Shown here piece by piece: positions 1-6,997 of a stretch of 7,132 bases of DNA. Below the pieces are notes generated by a model. That model did not search any database, was not told where the DNA came from, and saw only the letters and a list, made by a program, of their open reading frames with translations. Origin of the DNA: Patescibacteria group bacterium UBA4067. GTDB taxonomy: Bacteria; Patescibacteriota; Minisyncoccia; Minisyncoccales; Minisyncoccaceae. The stretch covers positions 1-7,132 of the forward strand of contig DFZB01000032.1 in assembly GCA_002382025.1 (NCBI GenBank), in the 5' to 3' direction. The translations under genes were made by a program, and so were the position numbers. Position 1 is the first letter of the stretch. Each line of letters starts with the position of its first letter.

Positions 1-336
1 AGGAACTCCTTATCCAGCTACTTTCCCAACAACAAGTGGAACATTTTCTTGGACTTGTTATGTTTCTCAAGCAAATAGTATAACACCAAGCATTGTTGTT
101 TGCAGTGCTCAAAAAGAAGCAAGTACAACAACCAGTGCTCCTGCTTGTGGAACTGCTCATGGTAAAACATTTCCAGCCACAAATACTGGCTGGGGAAACC
201 ATACTCAATGCACAGTAGGAACTCCTTATCCAGCTACTTTTCCAACAACAAGCGGAACATTTTCCTGGACTTGTTCTGTTTCCCAAACAAACAGTACAAC
301 ACCAAGCATTGTTGCTTGTAGTCTTCAAAAAGAAGC
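1..336 (+). repeat. In-frame tandem repeat, 216-base period, two visible copies
   Basis: Bases 1-120 and 217-336 align without gaps, with 12 mismatches (90% identity). The period of 216 bases is exactly 72 codons. Six of the changes are silent and six alter five of the 40 encoded residues. Homology stops at 336, where the sequence passes into a different Cys-rich module. Bases 121-216 form the connecting segment, which contains an ACGTAHGKTF motif. The array may continue upstream of the window. The pattern (CG..G start, W.WTC-like core, closing Cys) resembles Cys/Trp repeats seen in other large bacterial surface proteins; that family match is from memory, not a search. Confidence 0.9.
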
Positions 337-1825
337 TTTGATTTATTGTCAGTATAGACTTTCTGACTATGGTCCTTGTGTTGATAATAAAAGAACGAGA
401 ACGATTATTAATAAGTATCCAGAAAATTGTATTGAAAAAAATAAGCCTGTTTTAGAGGAAAGATGTGAATCTTGTATTCAAAGTATTTGGAATTGTGGCG
501 AATGGAGTCAATGTTCTCCAGAAGGAAAACAAGAAAGAAGCTGTACTTTAATTAAAGATTGTGGTTTGATTTTTGATAAAAAGCCAGAGATAACAAGAAA
601 TTGTGTTTATGTAAAACCAGTGACTTCTTCTAGTACTGAACAAGTTTTAACTCAAACAACAGAAAAGACACAAACCACTGACTCTTTAACAAAAGCTGAA
701 CCAAAAGAAATTCTTCCTGATGAATGTGTTAAAAGTGGTTGGACAAACAAAAATGATTGCGAATTGTATCTTCATCAAATGAGAATAGTCAAAGAGTGTT
801 TAGAAAAAGGAATAAAAACCAAAACAGAATGCAAGCAATATCTTTTAAGTAATTATGGTAACCCTTTAAAATGTGAAGAATTAAAAAACATAGAATGTGA
901 TTACGTTATTAATAATATTATTCTAGCTGATTTTAAAGAAATGTCAGTGGAAGTTAAAAAAGAATTAGTAGAATCTGTAAATAATTCAGCTGTTGTTAAT
1001 TATCAATCACAAACAGTAACGGTTCAATCAAAAGAAATTAAAGTAGAAAATATTCCTTTAGCAAATGAAACAGCTGTTAGTTTAATAAAAGCAGAAAATA
1101 ATTCTAGTCAGGAGGTTTTATCACCAGTAATTATTATTATTGATTCTGATGGAGATGGTTTGCCTGATGATTTGGAAAAACGTATAGGGACAGATCCGTA
1201 TAATAAAGATACTGATGGAGATGGAGTTGATGACGGAGAAGAATTAAGAAGAGGAACAAATCCATTAATTCCTAATTCTAAAGAAAGCAATATTGAATTA
1301 AGTCAGATTGATAAAGCAATTGTTAATAAAGAGACAATAGAACAACCCAAGTTTAGAGATGTTAATATTAATGAAGAATTATCTATTGAAACAATAGAAA
1401 ATAATGTTAAAGAAACAGGAGAGACCAATGTTAGATTTCAAGGTAAAGCAAGACCAAATGAAGTGATTACTCTTTATTTTTATAGTACCATGCCTATTAT
1501 TGTAACTGTTAAAGCAGATACTAATGGAAATTGGATTTATGATTTAGATAAAACATTAGTTGACGGAAAGCATGAAGTTTATATTGCTGTTAATAATGAT
1601 AAAGGTAAAATTGTTGAATCAGGATTAGCAAAACTATTTTTTATAGAAGAAGCTCAAGCTAAGAGTATAGACGATTTTATTAAAAAAGAAGATGCTAGCG
1701 TTGTTCCTGATAGATCAGATAGTTTAATGAAAATATATTTAGTTTCTAGTATTATATTTATATTATTGCTTATCTTGTTATTTTTATTCATTAAAAAAAG
1801 AATGACTAGTCGCAATTATGAATAA
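2..1825 (+). CDS. Modular cysteine-rich cell-surface protein with thrombospondin-like repeats and C-terminal membrane anchor (5' partial)
   Basis: The reading frame is open from base 2 to the TAA at 1823-1825, giving 607 visible residues. A TTG at 338 is internal, not the start, because clear coding sequence precedes it. In order the protein shows: two copies of a Cys/Trp module (core SGTFSWTC, 2-337); a Cys-rich stretch (344-430) and a thrombospondin type-1-like module (about 467-610, with WNCGEWSQCS and a later ERSC); a Thr/Ser-rich linker; two related Cys motifs ending CELYL and CKQYL (722-772 and 794-844); two calcium-binding type-3 repeats (DSDGDGLPDD and DTDGDGVDDG, 1142-1267); an Ig-like beta domain (about 1427-1645); and a transmembrane helix (1733-1792) with a basic tail. 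This predicts an exported protein held in the cytoplasmic membrane with most of its mass outside. Adhesion or envelope structure is plausible, but the specific function is unknown. It overlaps the following kinase gene by 8 bases. I see no catalytic domain. Confidence 0.87.
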   Translation, partial: GTPYPATFPTTSGTFSWTCYVSQANSITPSIVVCSAQKEASTTTSAPACGTAHGKTFPATNTGWGNHTQCTVGTPYPATFPTTSGTFSWTCSVSQTNSTTPSIVACSLQKEALIYCQYRLSDYGPCVDNKRTRTIINKYPENCIEKNKPVLEERCESCIQSIWNCGEWSQCSPEGKQERSCTLIKDCGLIFDKKPEITRNCVYVKPVTSSSTEQVLTQTTEKTQTTDSLTKAEPKEILPDECVKSGWTNKNDCELYLHQMRIVKECLEKGIKTKTECKQYLLSNYGNPLKCEELKNIECDYVINNIILADFKEMSVEVKKELVESVNNSAVVNYQSQTVTVQSKEIKVENIPLANETAVSLIKAENNSSQEVLSPVIIIIDSDGDGLPDDLEKRIGTDPYNKDTDGDGVDDGEELRRGTNPLIPNSKESNIELSQIDKAIVNKETIEQPKFRDVNINEELSIETIENNVKETGETNVRFQGKARPNEVITLYFYSTMPIIVTVKADTNGNWIYDLDKTLVDGKHEVYIAVNNDKGKIVESGLAKLFFIEEAQAKSIDDFIKKEDASVVPDRSDSLMKIYLVSSIIFILLLILLFLFIKKRMTSRNYE

Positions 1826-3176
1826 AAATTCAAAGGTTAAATTTTTACAAGACAACAAGCAGGTTGTTTATTCAATAGTTTTAATGATTTTTATTCCTGG
1901 AATTATTGTTCTTAACACGTGGTTGTTTTCACAATCATTTAGAAATACAGTTGATCAAAGTCTTCAAGAAAAAGCAGTATCAGTTGGGCAGGCGATTAAT
2001 TCTGCTATTGTTGATAAATTAGATTCTCCTGAAGAAATGCAAATGTTTGTGGACGACTGGGAGAATTATAATTCAGACACAACATCTTTAGATATTTTTT
2101 ATCCAGAAGAAAATGGTTTTAGATTGGTTGCTAGTTTGGAAAAAGATGAGATTGGAGAAATAGACGAGTCAATGCTTTATACAATAACTTGGATTAAGAA
2201 TTGGCCTATTGCTCAAAAAGTTTATGAATCTAATCAAAAAAGAAGTGGGCATTATTGGTTAGTAGTTGTTCCTTTAAAAAATACTGATGGAGAAAAAAAG
2301 GCTCTTTTATCAATGTATTTGTCTACCAGTGTAATTGATAAAATTCTTTCATCAGCATTAAGTAAATCATATATTATTTTAATTATCTCTGTTTTAATTG
2401 TGGTTATGCTTTTGTTTGCTAATTCTCGTATTTTTGAATACGCAATTTTATATAACAAGATAAAAGAAATAGACCAAATGAAAGATGAATTTATATCAAT
2501 GGCTTCTCATGAATTAAGAACCCCTATTACGGTAATAAAAGGATATGTTGAAATGATTTCTGAAACAGAAAAGAATTTAAGTGATGAGACCAAAGAATAT
2601 TTATCAATTGTAAACATCTCAACAGAGAGGTTAAATTCATTAGTAGAGGACTTATTAGATGTAAGTAGAATTGAACAGGGAAGATTAAAAATGAATATTC
2701 AATCAATGGATGTTTGGCCAATAATAGAAGATACTGTAAAAGAACTTAAGATTCAAGCAGATGCTAAAAAATTAACATTATCTTCTGTTTTAGAACAAGG
2801 ATCTTCTACTTATATTAATGCTGATAAAGACAGACTAAAACAGGTTTTAATTAATATTATTGGTAATTCTATTAAATATACGCCCTCTGGAAGCGTAGAA
2901 ATAAAGGCAACAAATAGAGATAAAAAATTAGCTATATTCATTAAAGATACGGGAATAGGAATGTCTGCTAAAGAAAGAGAAGGGTTGTTTAATAAATTTT
3001 ATAGAGTTAAGAATAAGAAAACAGCAGATGTTAGTGGAACTGGTTTAGGATTATGGATTACAAAACAAATTATAGAATTAATGGAAGGAACAATAACCAT
3101 TGATTCAATGGAAGGAGTTGGTACTCAAGTTACTATAGAAATTCCTTTGATAGAAAAAAAAGATCATGGTAAGTAA
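1818..3176 (+). CDS. Membrane sensor histidine kinase (HisKA + HATPase_c), no HAMP domain
   Basis: This is a 452-residue two-component sensor kinase. A first membrane helix (about 17-39) and a second (about 184-204) flank an extracytoplasmic domain of roughly 145 residues. That domain may be Cache/PAS-like (HYWLVVVPLKNTDG near its end), which is inferred from its pattern only. A short coiled linker leads straight to the H-box SHELRTP, with His231 as the predicted phosphorylation site. ATP-binding motifs follow: N-box (Asn346 and Asn350 in NIIGNSIKYTP), G1 DTGIGM (377-382), F-box FNKFYR (391-396) and G2 GTGLGL (407-412). All key catalytic residues are present, so it should be active. The linker is too short for a HAMP domain. 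The ATG at 1818 is the first start after an in-frame TGA at 1803-1805, and it overlaps the surface-protein gene by 8 bases. No response regulator lies in the window, so its partner must be encoded elsewhere. The signal is unknown. Confidence 0.95.
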   Translation: MNKNSKVKFLQDNKQVVYSIVLMIFIPGIIVLNTWLFSQSFRNTVDQSLQEKAVSVGQAINSAIVDKLDSPEEMQMFVDDWENYNSDTTSLDIFYPEENGFRLVASLEKDEIGEIDESMLYTITWIKNWPIAQKVYESNQKRSGHYWLVVVPLKNTDGEKKALLSMYLSTSVIDKILSSALSKSYIILIISVLIVVMLLFANSRIFEYAILYNKIKEIDQMKDEFISMASHELRTPITVIKGYVEMISETEKNLSDETKEYLSIVNISTERLNSLVEDLLDVSRIEQGRLKMNIQSMDVWPIIEDTVKELKIQADAKKLTLSSVLEQGSSTYINADKDRLKQVLINIIGNSIKYTPSGSVEIKATNRDKKLAIFIKDTGIGMSAKEREGLFNKFYRVKNKKTADVSGTGLGLWITKQIIELMEGTITIDSMEGVGTQVTIEIPLIEKKDHGK

Positions 3177-4392
3177 TTACGATGTTGCTATTATTGGTGG
3201 TGGTCCAGCTGGAATAATGGCTGCTATTTCTGCTTCTCAAAACAATCAAAAGATTATTTTAATTGAAAAAAACAGTTCTTTGGGAAAAAAACTTTTACTT
3301 ACAGGAGACGGAAGGTGTAATATTACGAATCAAAATTTTATTAAAAAAGAAACAGTTAAGAGCTTAGGAAAGCAAGGAGATTTTCTTTTATCAGCTCTTT
3401 CTCAATTTGGATTCAAAGAAACAAGAGATTTTTTTGAGAAAAATGGTTTAGAATTAGAAATTCAAGAAAATGGAAAAGCTTTTCCCGTAACCCAAAAATC
3501 AAAAGATGTTTTGCAATTATTAATACAACAATTGAAAGAAAAAAATATTAAGATTTTGTTAAATTCTAAAGTTTCTCGAATAGAAAGAAAAGAAAACTCA
3601 ATTTCAAAAATTATTCTTAATGATAAAAAAGAAATTATTGCCAATAATTATATTCTAGCAACTGGGGGAAAGTCATATCCATCAACAGGATCAACTGGAG
3701 ATGGTTTTTCTTTTTCAGAATCATTGGGTCATACTCTTAATGAGTTAAGACCAGCTTTGTGTCCAATACAAGTAAAAGAAAAATGGACTAAAGAATTATC
3801 AGGACTATCTTTGTCTAATATTGGTTTAAATGTTTTTTCTGATAATAATATTTTAAAAAAGTGGAAAGGAGATATTCTTTTTGCTCATTTTGGATTAACA
3901 GGTCCATTGATATTAGATATAAGTAGTGAAATTGATGAAATGATGAAAAAACAAAAGATAATTATTGCTATTGATCTTTTTCCTGATAAGCCAGTTGATA
4001 TTTATCAATTAATTAATAAAAATAGAAACAAAAATATTAAAAAAATATTATCATTAATTATTCCTCAAAGATTGGTTTCGTACGTATTGTCTTTTTCAAA
4101 AATTAATCCAAACAAAAAGGGGAATAGTATTTTAAAACAAGAAAGATTAAAGCTAGAAGGAATTTTGAATAAAATTACTTTACATCCAATAGGTTTATTG
4201 GGTTTTGATAAAGCCATGATCACAAAAGGAGGCGTTTCTTTAAAAGAAATAGATTCAAAAACAATGAAATCAAAAATAATTGATAATTTATTTTTTGCTG
4301 GAGAAATAATAGATCTTCATGGTCCTTGCGGAGGATACAATCTTCAAATTTGCTGGACAACCGGATATTTAGCAGGAAAGAGTGTTGTTTAA
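3166..4392 (+). CDS. FAD-dependent flavoprotein of the HI0933/YhiN (BaiN-like) family
   Basis: This 408-residue protein matches the usual length of the HI0933/YhiN family, often labelled NAD(P)/FAD-dependent oxidoreductase or aminoacetone oxidase family. The N-terminal Rossmann motif GGGPAG (11-16) and the acidic Glu34 at the end of the second strand bind the FAD ADP moiety. Family signatures follow: GKKLLLTGDGRCNITN (40-55), ATGGKSYPSTGSTGDG (165-180), HFGLTGP (241-247), TKGGVSLKEID (353-363) and the C-terminal FAGEIIDLHGPCGGYN (377-392). It should be cytoplasmic, since no signal peptide or membrane segment is present. The physiological substrate is not established for most members, so bile-acid or aminoacetone names should not be taken literally here. 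The start is well fixed: in-frame TGA and TAG codons stand at 3148 and 3151, and ATG 3166 is the first start after them. The gene overlaps the kinase by 11 bases, so it is probably co-translated with it. Confidence 0.95.
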   Translation: MVSNYDVAIIGGGPAGIMAAISASQNNQKIILIEKNSSLGKKLLLTGDGRCNITNQNFIKKETVKSLGKQGDFLLSALSQFGFKETRDFFEKNGLELEIQENGKAFPVTQKSKDVLQLLIQQLKEKNIKILLNSKVSRIERKENSISKIILNDKKEIIANNYILATGGKSYPSTGSTGDGFSFSESLGHTLNELRPALCPIQVKEKWTKELSGLSLSNIGLNVFSDNNILKKWKGDILFAHFGLTGPLILDISSEIDEMMKKQKIIIAIDLFPDKPVDIYQLINKNRNKNIKKILSLIIPQRLVSYVLSFSKINPNKKGNSILKQERLKLEGILNKITLHPIGLLGFDKAMITKGGVSLKEIDSKTMKSKIIDNLFFAGEIIDLHGPCGGYNLQICWTTGYLAGKSVV

Positions 4393-4394
4393 AT

Positions 4395-4423
4395 TTGACT
4401 TTAAACATAATATATAGTATTAG
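4395..4423 (+). promoter_or_regulatory. Candidate sigma-70-type promoter for typA
   Basis: A -35-like TTGACT (4395-4400, five of six consensus bases) is followed after 17 bases by a -10-like TATTAG (4418-4423, four of six). It begins three bases after the flavoprotein stop codon and would give transcription starting near 4430, about 35 bases before the typA ATG. It is the best-spaced pair in the 71-base gap. In DNA this AT-rich, weak -10 matches occur often, so this is a moderate call. Confidence 0.45.
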
Positions 4424-4432
4424 ATAAATACT

Positions 4433-4454
4433 AAAGCTGCTTTGTGGCAGATTT
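4433..4454 (+). other. Small stem-loop with T-run in the typA leader (leader hairpin or weak terminator)
   Basis: CTGC (4437-4440) pairs with GCAG (4447-4450) around a six-base loop. After one G/A mismatch the stem can extend with three A-T pairs (4433-4435 with 4452-4454). A run of five T follows (4452-4456). If the promoter above is right, the hairpin lies at the very 5' end of the typA transcript. It could instead be a weak intrinsic terminator for the upstream operon. The four-base GC core is short, so stability is doubtful. Confidence 0.35.
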
Positions 4455-4463
4455 TTAATTAAT

Positions 4464-6263
4464 ATGGAAATAAGAAATATAGCTATCATTGCCCATGTTG
4501 ATCATGGGAAAACAACTTTAACTGATGCGATAATGAAACAAACTGGTGCTGCCGAGGAAGGTTTTAGTATGGACACAAATGATTTAGAAAAAGAAAGAGG
4601 AATTACTATTTATTCTAAAAACACATCAGTTTTCTATAAAGACACAAAGATTAATATTGTTGATACTCCTGGTCATGCTGATTTTGGTTCAGAGGTAGAA
4701 AGAGTTTTAAGATCAATTGATTCTGTTTTATTGGTTGTTGATGCACAAGAAGGTCCAATGCCTCAAACTAAGTTTGTTTTAAAGAAATCATTAGAACTAG
4801 GATTAAAACCAATTGTTATAATCAATAAAATTGATAAGCCAGGAGCTAATCCAGAACAAGCCAAAGAAATGGTTTTTGAATTGTTTTTAGATTTAGGAGC
4901 TAATGATGAACAGCTTAATTTTAGCGTTATTTATGCTATTGGTAGAGAAGGTGTGGCAAAGAAAGAATTAAAACATGAATTCAAAGATCTAACACCATTA
5001 TTAGATTTAATTTTAGAAAAAGTTCCTGTTGCTTCTTCAGAAGAGCTGTCCTCTAAAGATCTAAGAGCTCAGCCATTTAATCTTGCTTATGATAATTTTT
5101 TAGGAAGAATGGCTATATCAAGAATTTATGAAGGAGTTATTAAAAAAGGCCAAGAAGTAATTATTAAAGGGGTTGAAGAAAAAACAAGAAAAGGTAAAAT
5201 TATTAAAATTTTTACTTTTAAGGGAACAGAAAGAGTTGAAATAGAAGAAGCAATTGCCGGTGACGTTATTATGTTTGCAGGAATAGCTGATATTAATATT
5301 GGAGAAACAATTTGTTTAAAAGATGATCAATTATCCTTGCCTGTTATTAAAGTTGATGAACCAACAATTTCTTTGAATTTTTTAGTTAATAGTTCTCCTT
5401 TTGCTGGTCGTGAAGGAAAATTTGTTACTAATAGACAATTAAGAGAAAGATTAGAAAAAGAATTAGAAGTTAATGTTGGATTAAGAGTTGATTTGTCTCA
5501 AACAGATCATTATAAGGTTTATGGTAGAGGAGAATTACATATCGCAATACTTTTAGAACAAATGAGACGTGAAGGATACGAGCTTCAAGTTTCTCAGCCC
5601 CAAGTTATTATTAAAGAAGAGAATGGTCAAAAACTAGAACCATTTGAAGAAGCAATAATTGACATACCAGAAGAATTTTCAGGTGTTGTTATTGAAAAAA
5701 TATCAAAAAGAAAAGGAATAATGATAGAAATGAAACCAGAAGAAGGACACACAAGATTAGTTTTTGAAGTTCCAACAAGAGGATTATTGGGGTATAAGCC
5801 TGATTTTGTTGTTGATACCAAAGGAGAAGGAATATTTACAAGCAGAGTTATTGGTTTTAGACCATATGTTGGAGAGATTGAAAAAAAGACACTAGGATCA
5901 ATGGTTTCAATGGTTTCAGGCAAAGCAGCTGGTTTTTCTTTATTCAACCTTCAAGAAAGAGGAAGTTTGTATATTGAACACGGAACAGAGGTTTACGAAG
6001 GAATGGTTATTGGTAATGTTTCTAAGGGAATAGATTTAACAGTTAATCCCATAAAAGGAAAAGAGCTTTCTAATATGAGAGCTTCTGGTTCTGATGAGGC
6101 AATTAAATTAACCCCCCCAATTGAGATTACTTTAGAAAGGGGTCTTAGTGTTATGAATGAAAATGAATATTTAGAAATAACACCGAATAATGTTAGACTT
6201 AGAAAACAGCTTTTATCTGAAGTGGAAAGAATTAGAGACAAAAGAAAACAAAATAAATTTTAA
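4464..6263 (+). CDS. typA: Translational GTPase TypA/BipA
   Basis: This 599-residue protein is close to full family length. TypA/BipA is an EF-G-like GTPase that binds the ribosome and supports ribosome assembly and growth under stress such as cold. GTPase motifs run in order: G1 AHVDHGKTT (10-18), G2 RGITI (45-49), G3 DTPGH (67-71) and G4 NKID (121-124). The G5 region reads YAIG (157-160), where translational GTPases normally show a Ser-Ala pair. A beta-barrel domain II follows. The SPFAGREGKF segment (311-320) and the EF-G-like domains III and V come next. The TypA-specific C-terminal domain ends with NMRASGSDEAIKL (537-549) and the motif EYLEITPNNVRLRK (568-581). ATG 4464 is the first usual start after an in-frame TAA at 4425-4427. 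No Shine-Dalgarno sequence is seen; the bases before the ATG are almost all A and T. It probably has its own promoter in the 71-base gap. Its stop lies five bases from the stop of the convergent membrane-protein gene. Confidence 0.97.
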   Translation: MEIRNIAIIAHVDHGKTTLTDAIMKQTGAAEEGFSMDTNDLEKERGITIYSKNTSVFYKDTKINIVDTPGHADFGSEVERVLRSIDSVLLVVDAQEGPMPQTKFVLKKSLELGLKPIVIINKIDKPGANPEQAKEMVFELFLDLGANDEQLNFSVIYAIGREGVAKKELKHEFKDLTPLLDLILEKVPVASSEELSSKDLRAQPFNLAYDNFLGRMAISRIYEGVIKKGQEVIIKGVEEKTRKGKIIKIFTFKGTERVEIEEAIAGDVIMFAGIADINIGETICLKDDQLSLPVIKVDEPTISLNFLVNSSPFAGREGKFVTNRQLRERLEKELEVNVGLRVDLSQTDHYKVYGRGELHIAILLEQMRREGYELQVSQPQVIIKEENGQKLEPFEEAIIDIPEEFSGVVIEKISKRKGIMIEMKPEEGHTRLVFEVPTRGLLGYKPDFVVDTKGEGIFTSRVIGFRPYVGEIEKKTLGSMVSMVSGKAAGFSLFNLQERGSLYIEHGTEVYEGMVIGNVSKGIDLTVNPIKGKELSNMRASGSDEAIKLTPPIEITLERGLSVMNENEYLEITPNNVRLRKQLLSEVERIRDKRKQNKF

Positions 6264-6268
6264 ATCCA

Positions 6269-6901
6269 TTAACCTAAAGCTATAAATCGATAAACACAAA
6301 AAAAGTGAGAAGCTGTTCCTCCAAGAATAAATAAGTGAAACAATTCATGAAAACCGAATATTTTAGAAATATTTGGTTTTTTAATTATATATATTATTGC
6401 TCCGATTAAATAAAAACCTCCACCTATTAGTAGCCAAGTAATTATTTCGGTATTTTCTTTTAGTGGATATAATAATATTAGTCCTATTAAACCCATAAAA
6501 ATATAAAAACTAGTTAATATCCATCTTGGTAATTTCCAAACAGATTTGATAAAACTTATTGAAGCTCCAATTATTGCTATAACCCAAACAGAAATAAAAA
6601 CAGACCAACCCAAAATTCCTTTTACTAAAATTAAACAAAAAGGAGCAAAAGTTCCAGCAATTAATAAATATATTGAAGCATGATCTATTTTTCTTAATAA
6701 GCCAATTTCTTCGGTATTTTTTTCAAATAAATGATATATTGTACTTGCAGAGTAAACAATTAAAACAGTTAAACCAAAGATTAGAAAAGATATTGTTTCG
6801 GTTAGATTTTTCGAATTAATTAAAAGAAAAACAATACCAACAATAGCTAGTATGGCACCAATTAAATGTGATATTCCGCTTATAGGATCTTTTATTTTCA
6901 T
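6269..6901 (-). CDS. Hemolysin III / TrhA family (PAQR-like) seven-helix membrane protein
   Basis: Read on the minus strand from ATG 6901-6899, the product has 210 residues, typical for bacterial hemolysin III/TrhA proteins. A TTG two codons upstream (6907) is a less likely start. About seven hydrophobic helices can be placed at roughly 9-29, 36-58, 75-94, 99-119, 127-145, 152-173 and 187-207. Conserved metal-site residues of the PAQR fold are visible: Ser53 and His57 in SASTIYH, Asp73 in RKIDHAS, and His185 and His189 in GFHELFH, with His199 nearby. Despite the family name, haemolysis is not a safe inference. Relatives are linked to membrane-lipid or membrane-fluidity homeostasis, and the PAQR superfamily includes adiponectin receptors. 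The gene is convergent with typA and transcribed alone in this window, with a candidate promoter at 6925-6954. No Shine-Dalgarno site precedes the ATG. Confidence 0.93.
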   Translation of the reverse strand: MKIKDPISGISHLIGAILAIVGIVFLLINSKNLTETISFLIFGLTVLIVYSASTIYHLFEKNTEEIGLLRKIDHASIYLLIAGTFAPFCLILVKGILGWSVFISVWVIAIIGASISFIKSVWKLPRWILTSFYIFMGLIGLILLYPLKENTEIITWLLIGGGFYLIGAIIYIIKKPNISKIFGFHELFHLFILGGTASHFFCVYRFIALG

Positions 6902-6924
6902 ATACAAATAATATATTGAATTTA

Positions 6925-6954
6925 ATTATAAGTAAAGGGATTGATTTTTATTAA
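6925..6954 (-). promoter_or_regulatory. Candidate promoter for the hemolysin III-family gene
   Basis: On the minus strand a perfect TATAAT (6930-6925) lies 24 bases upstream of the ATG at 6901. A -35-like TTAATA (6954-6949, four of six consensus bases) sits 18 bases upstream of it. The position fits a short leader. The region is extremely AT-rich, so the -35 match is weak evidence. Confidence 0.45.
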
Positions 6955-6980
6955 TAATTTTGTTAATGTTTATTTATAAT
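6951..6980 (+). promoter_or_regulatory. Candidate divergent promoter facing the right edge
   Basis: On the plus strand TTAATA (6951-6956) is followed after 18 bases by a perfect TATAAT (6975-6980), 17 bases before the ATG at 6998. It shares the palindrome TATTAATA (6949-6956) with the minus-strand promoter. It would drive the small ORF at 6998 or a gene beyond the window. AT-rich composition makes chance matches likely. Confidence 0.4.
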
Positions 6981-6997
6981 CTTTATTATATTCTTTT

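Noticed and set aside
338..340. TTG as the start of the first gene
   Set aside because: The same frame continues upstream to base 2 with repeat modules homologous to each other, so the start is outside the window.
1142..1267. Dockerin or true EF-hand domain
   Set aside because: The DxDxDGxxD spacing and the GTDP/GTNP endings fit thrombospondin type-3-like calcium repeats better, and the paired EF-hand helices are missing.
4220..4489. An 89-codon minus-strand open frame spanning the flavoprotein end, the gap and the typA start
   Set aside because: It overlaps the conserved C-terminal signature of the flavoprotein and the TypA start, and its Phe/Leu-rich content is what antisense of A-rich coding DNA gives.
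5627..5947. A 106-codon open frame on the minus strand opposite typA
   Set aside because: It lies wholly antisense to the strongly conserved TypA reading frame and shows no recognisable motif; it is a by-product of low stop density in that frame.
6112..6118. A run of seven C inside typA, unusual for this composition and a possible frameshift point
   Set aside because: The frame is intact across it and encodes the conserved LTPP segment, so there is no sign of an error or a switch.
5993..6241. An 82-codon minus-strand open frame opposite the end of typA
   Set aside because: It is antisense to the conserved TypA C-terminal domain, with no domain signal of its own.
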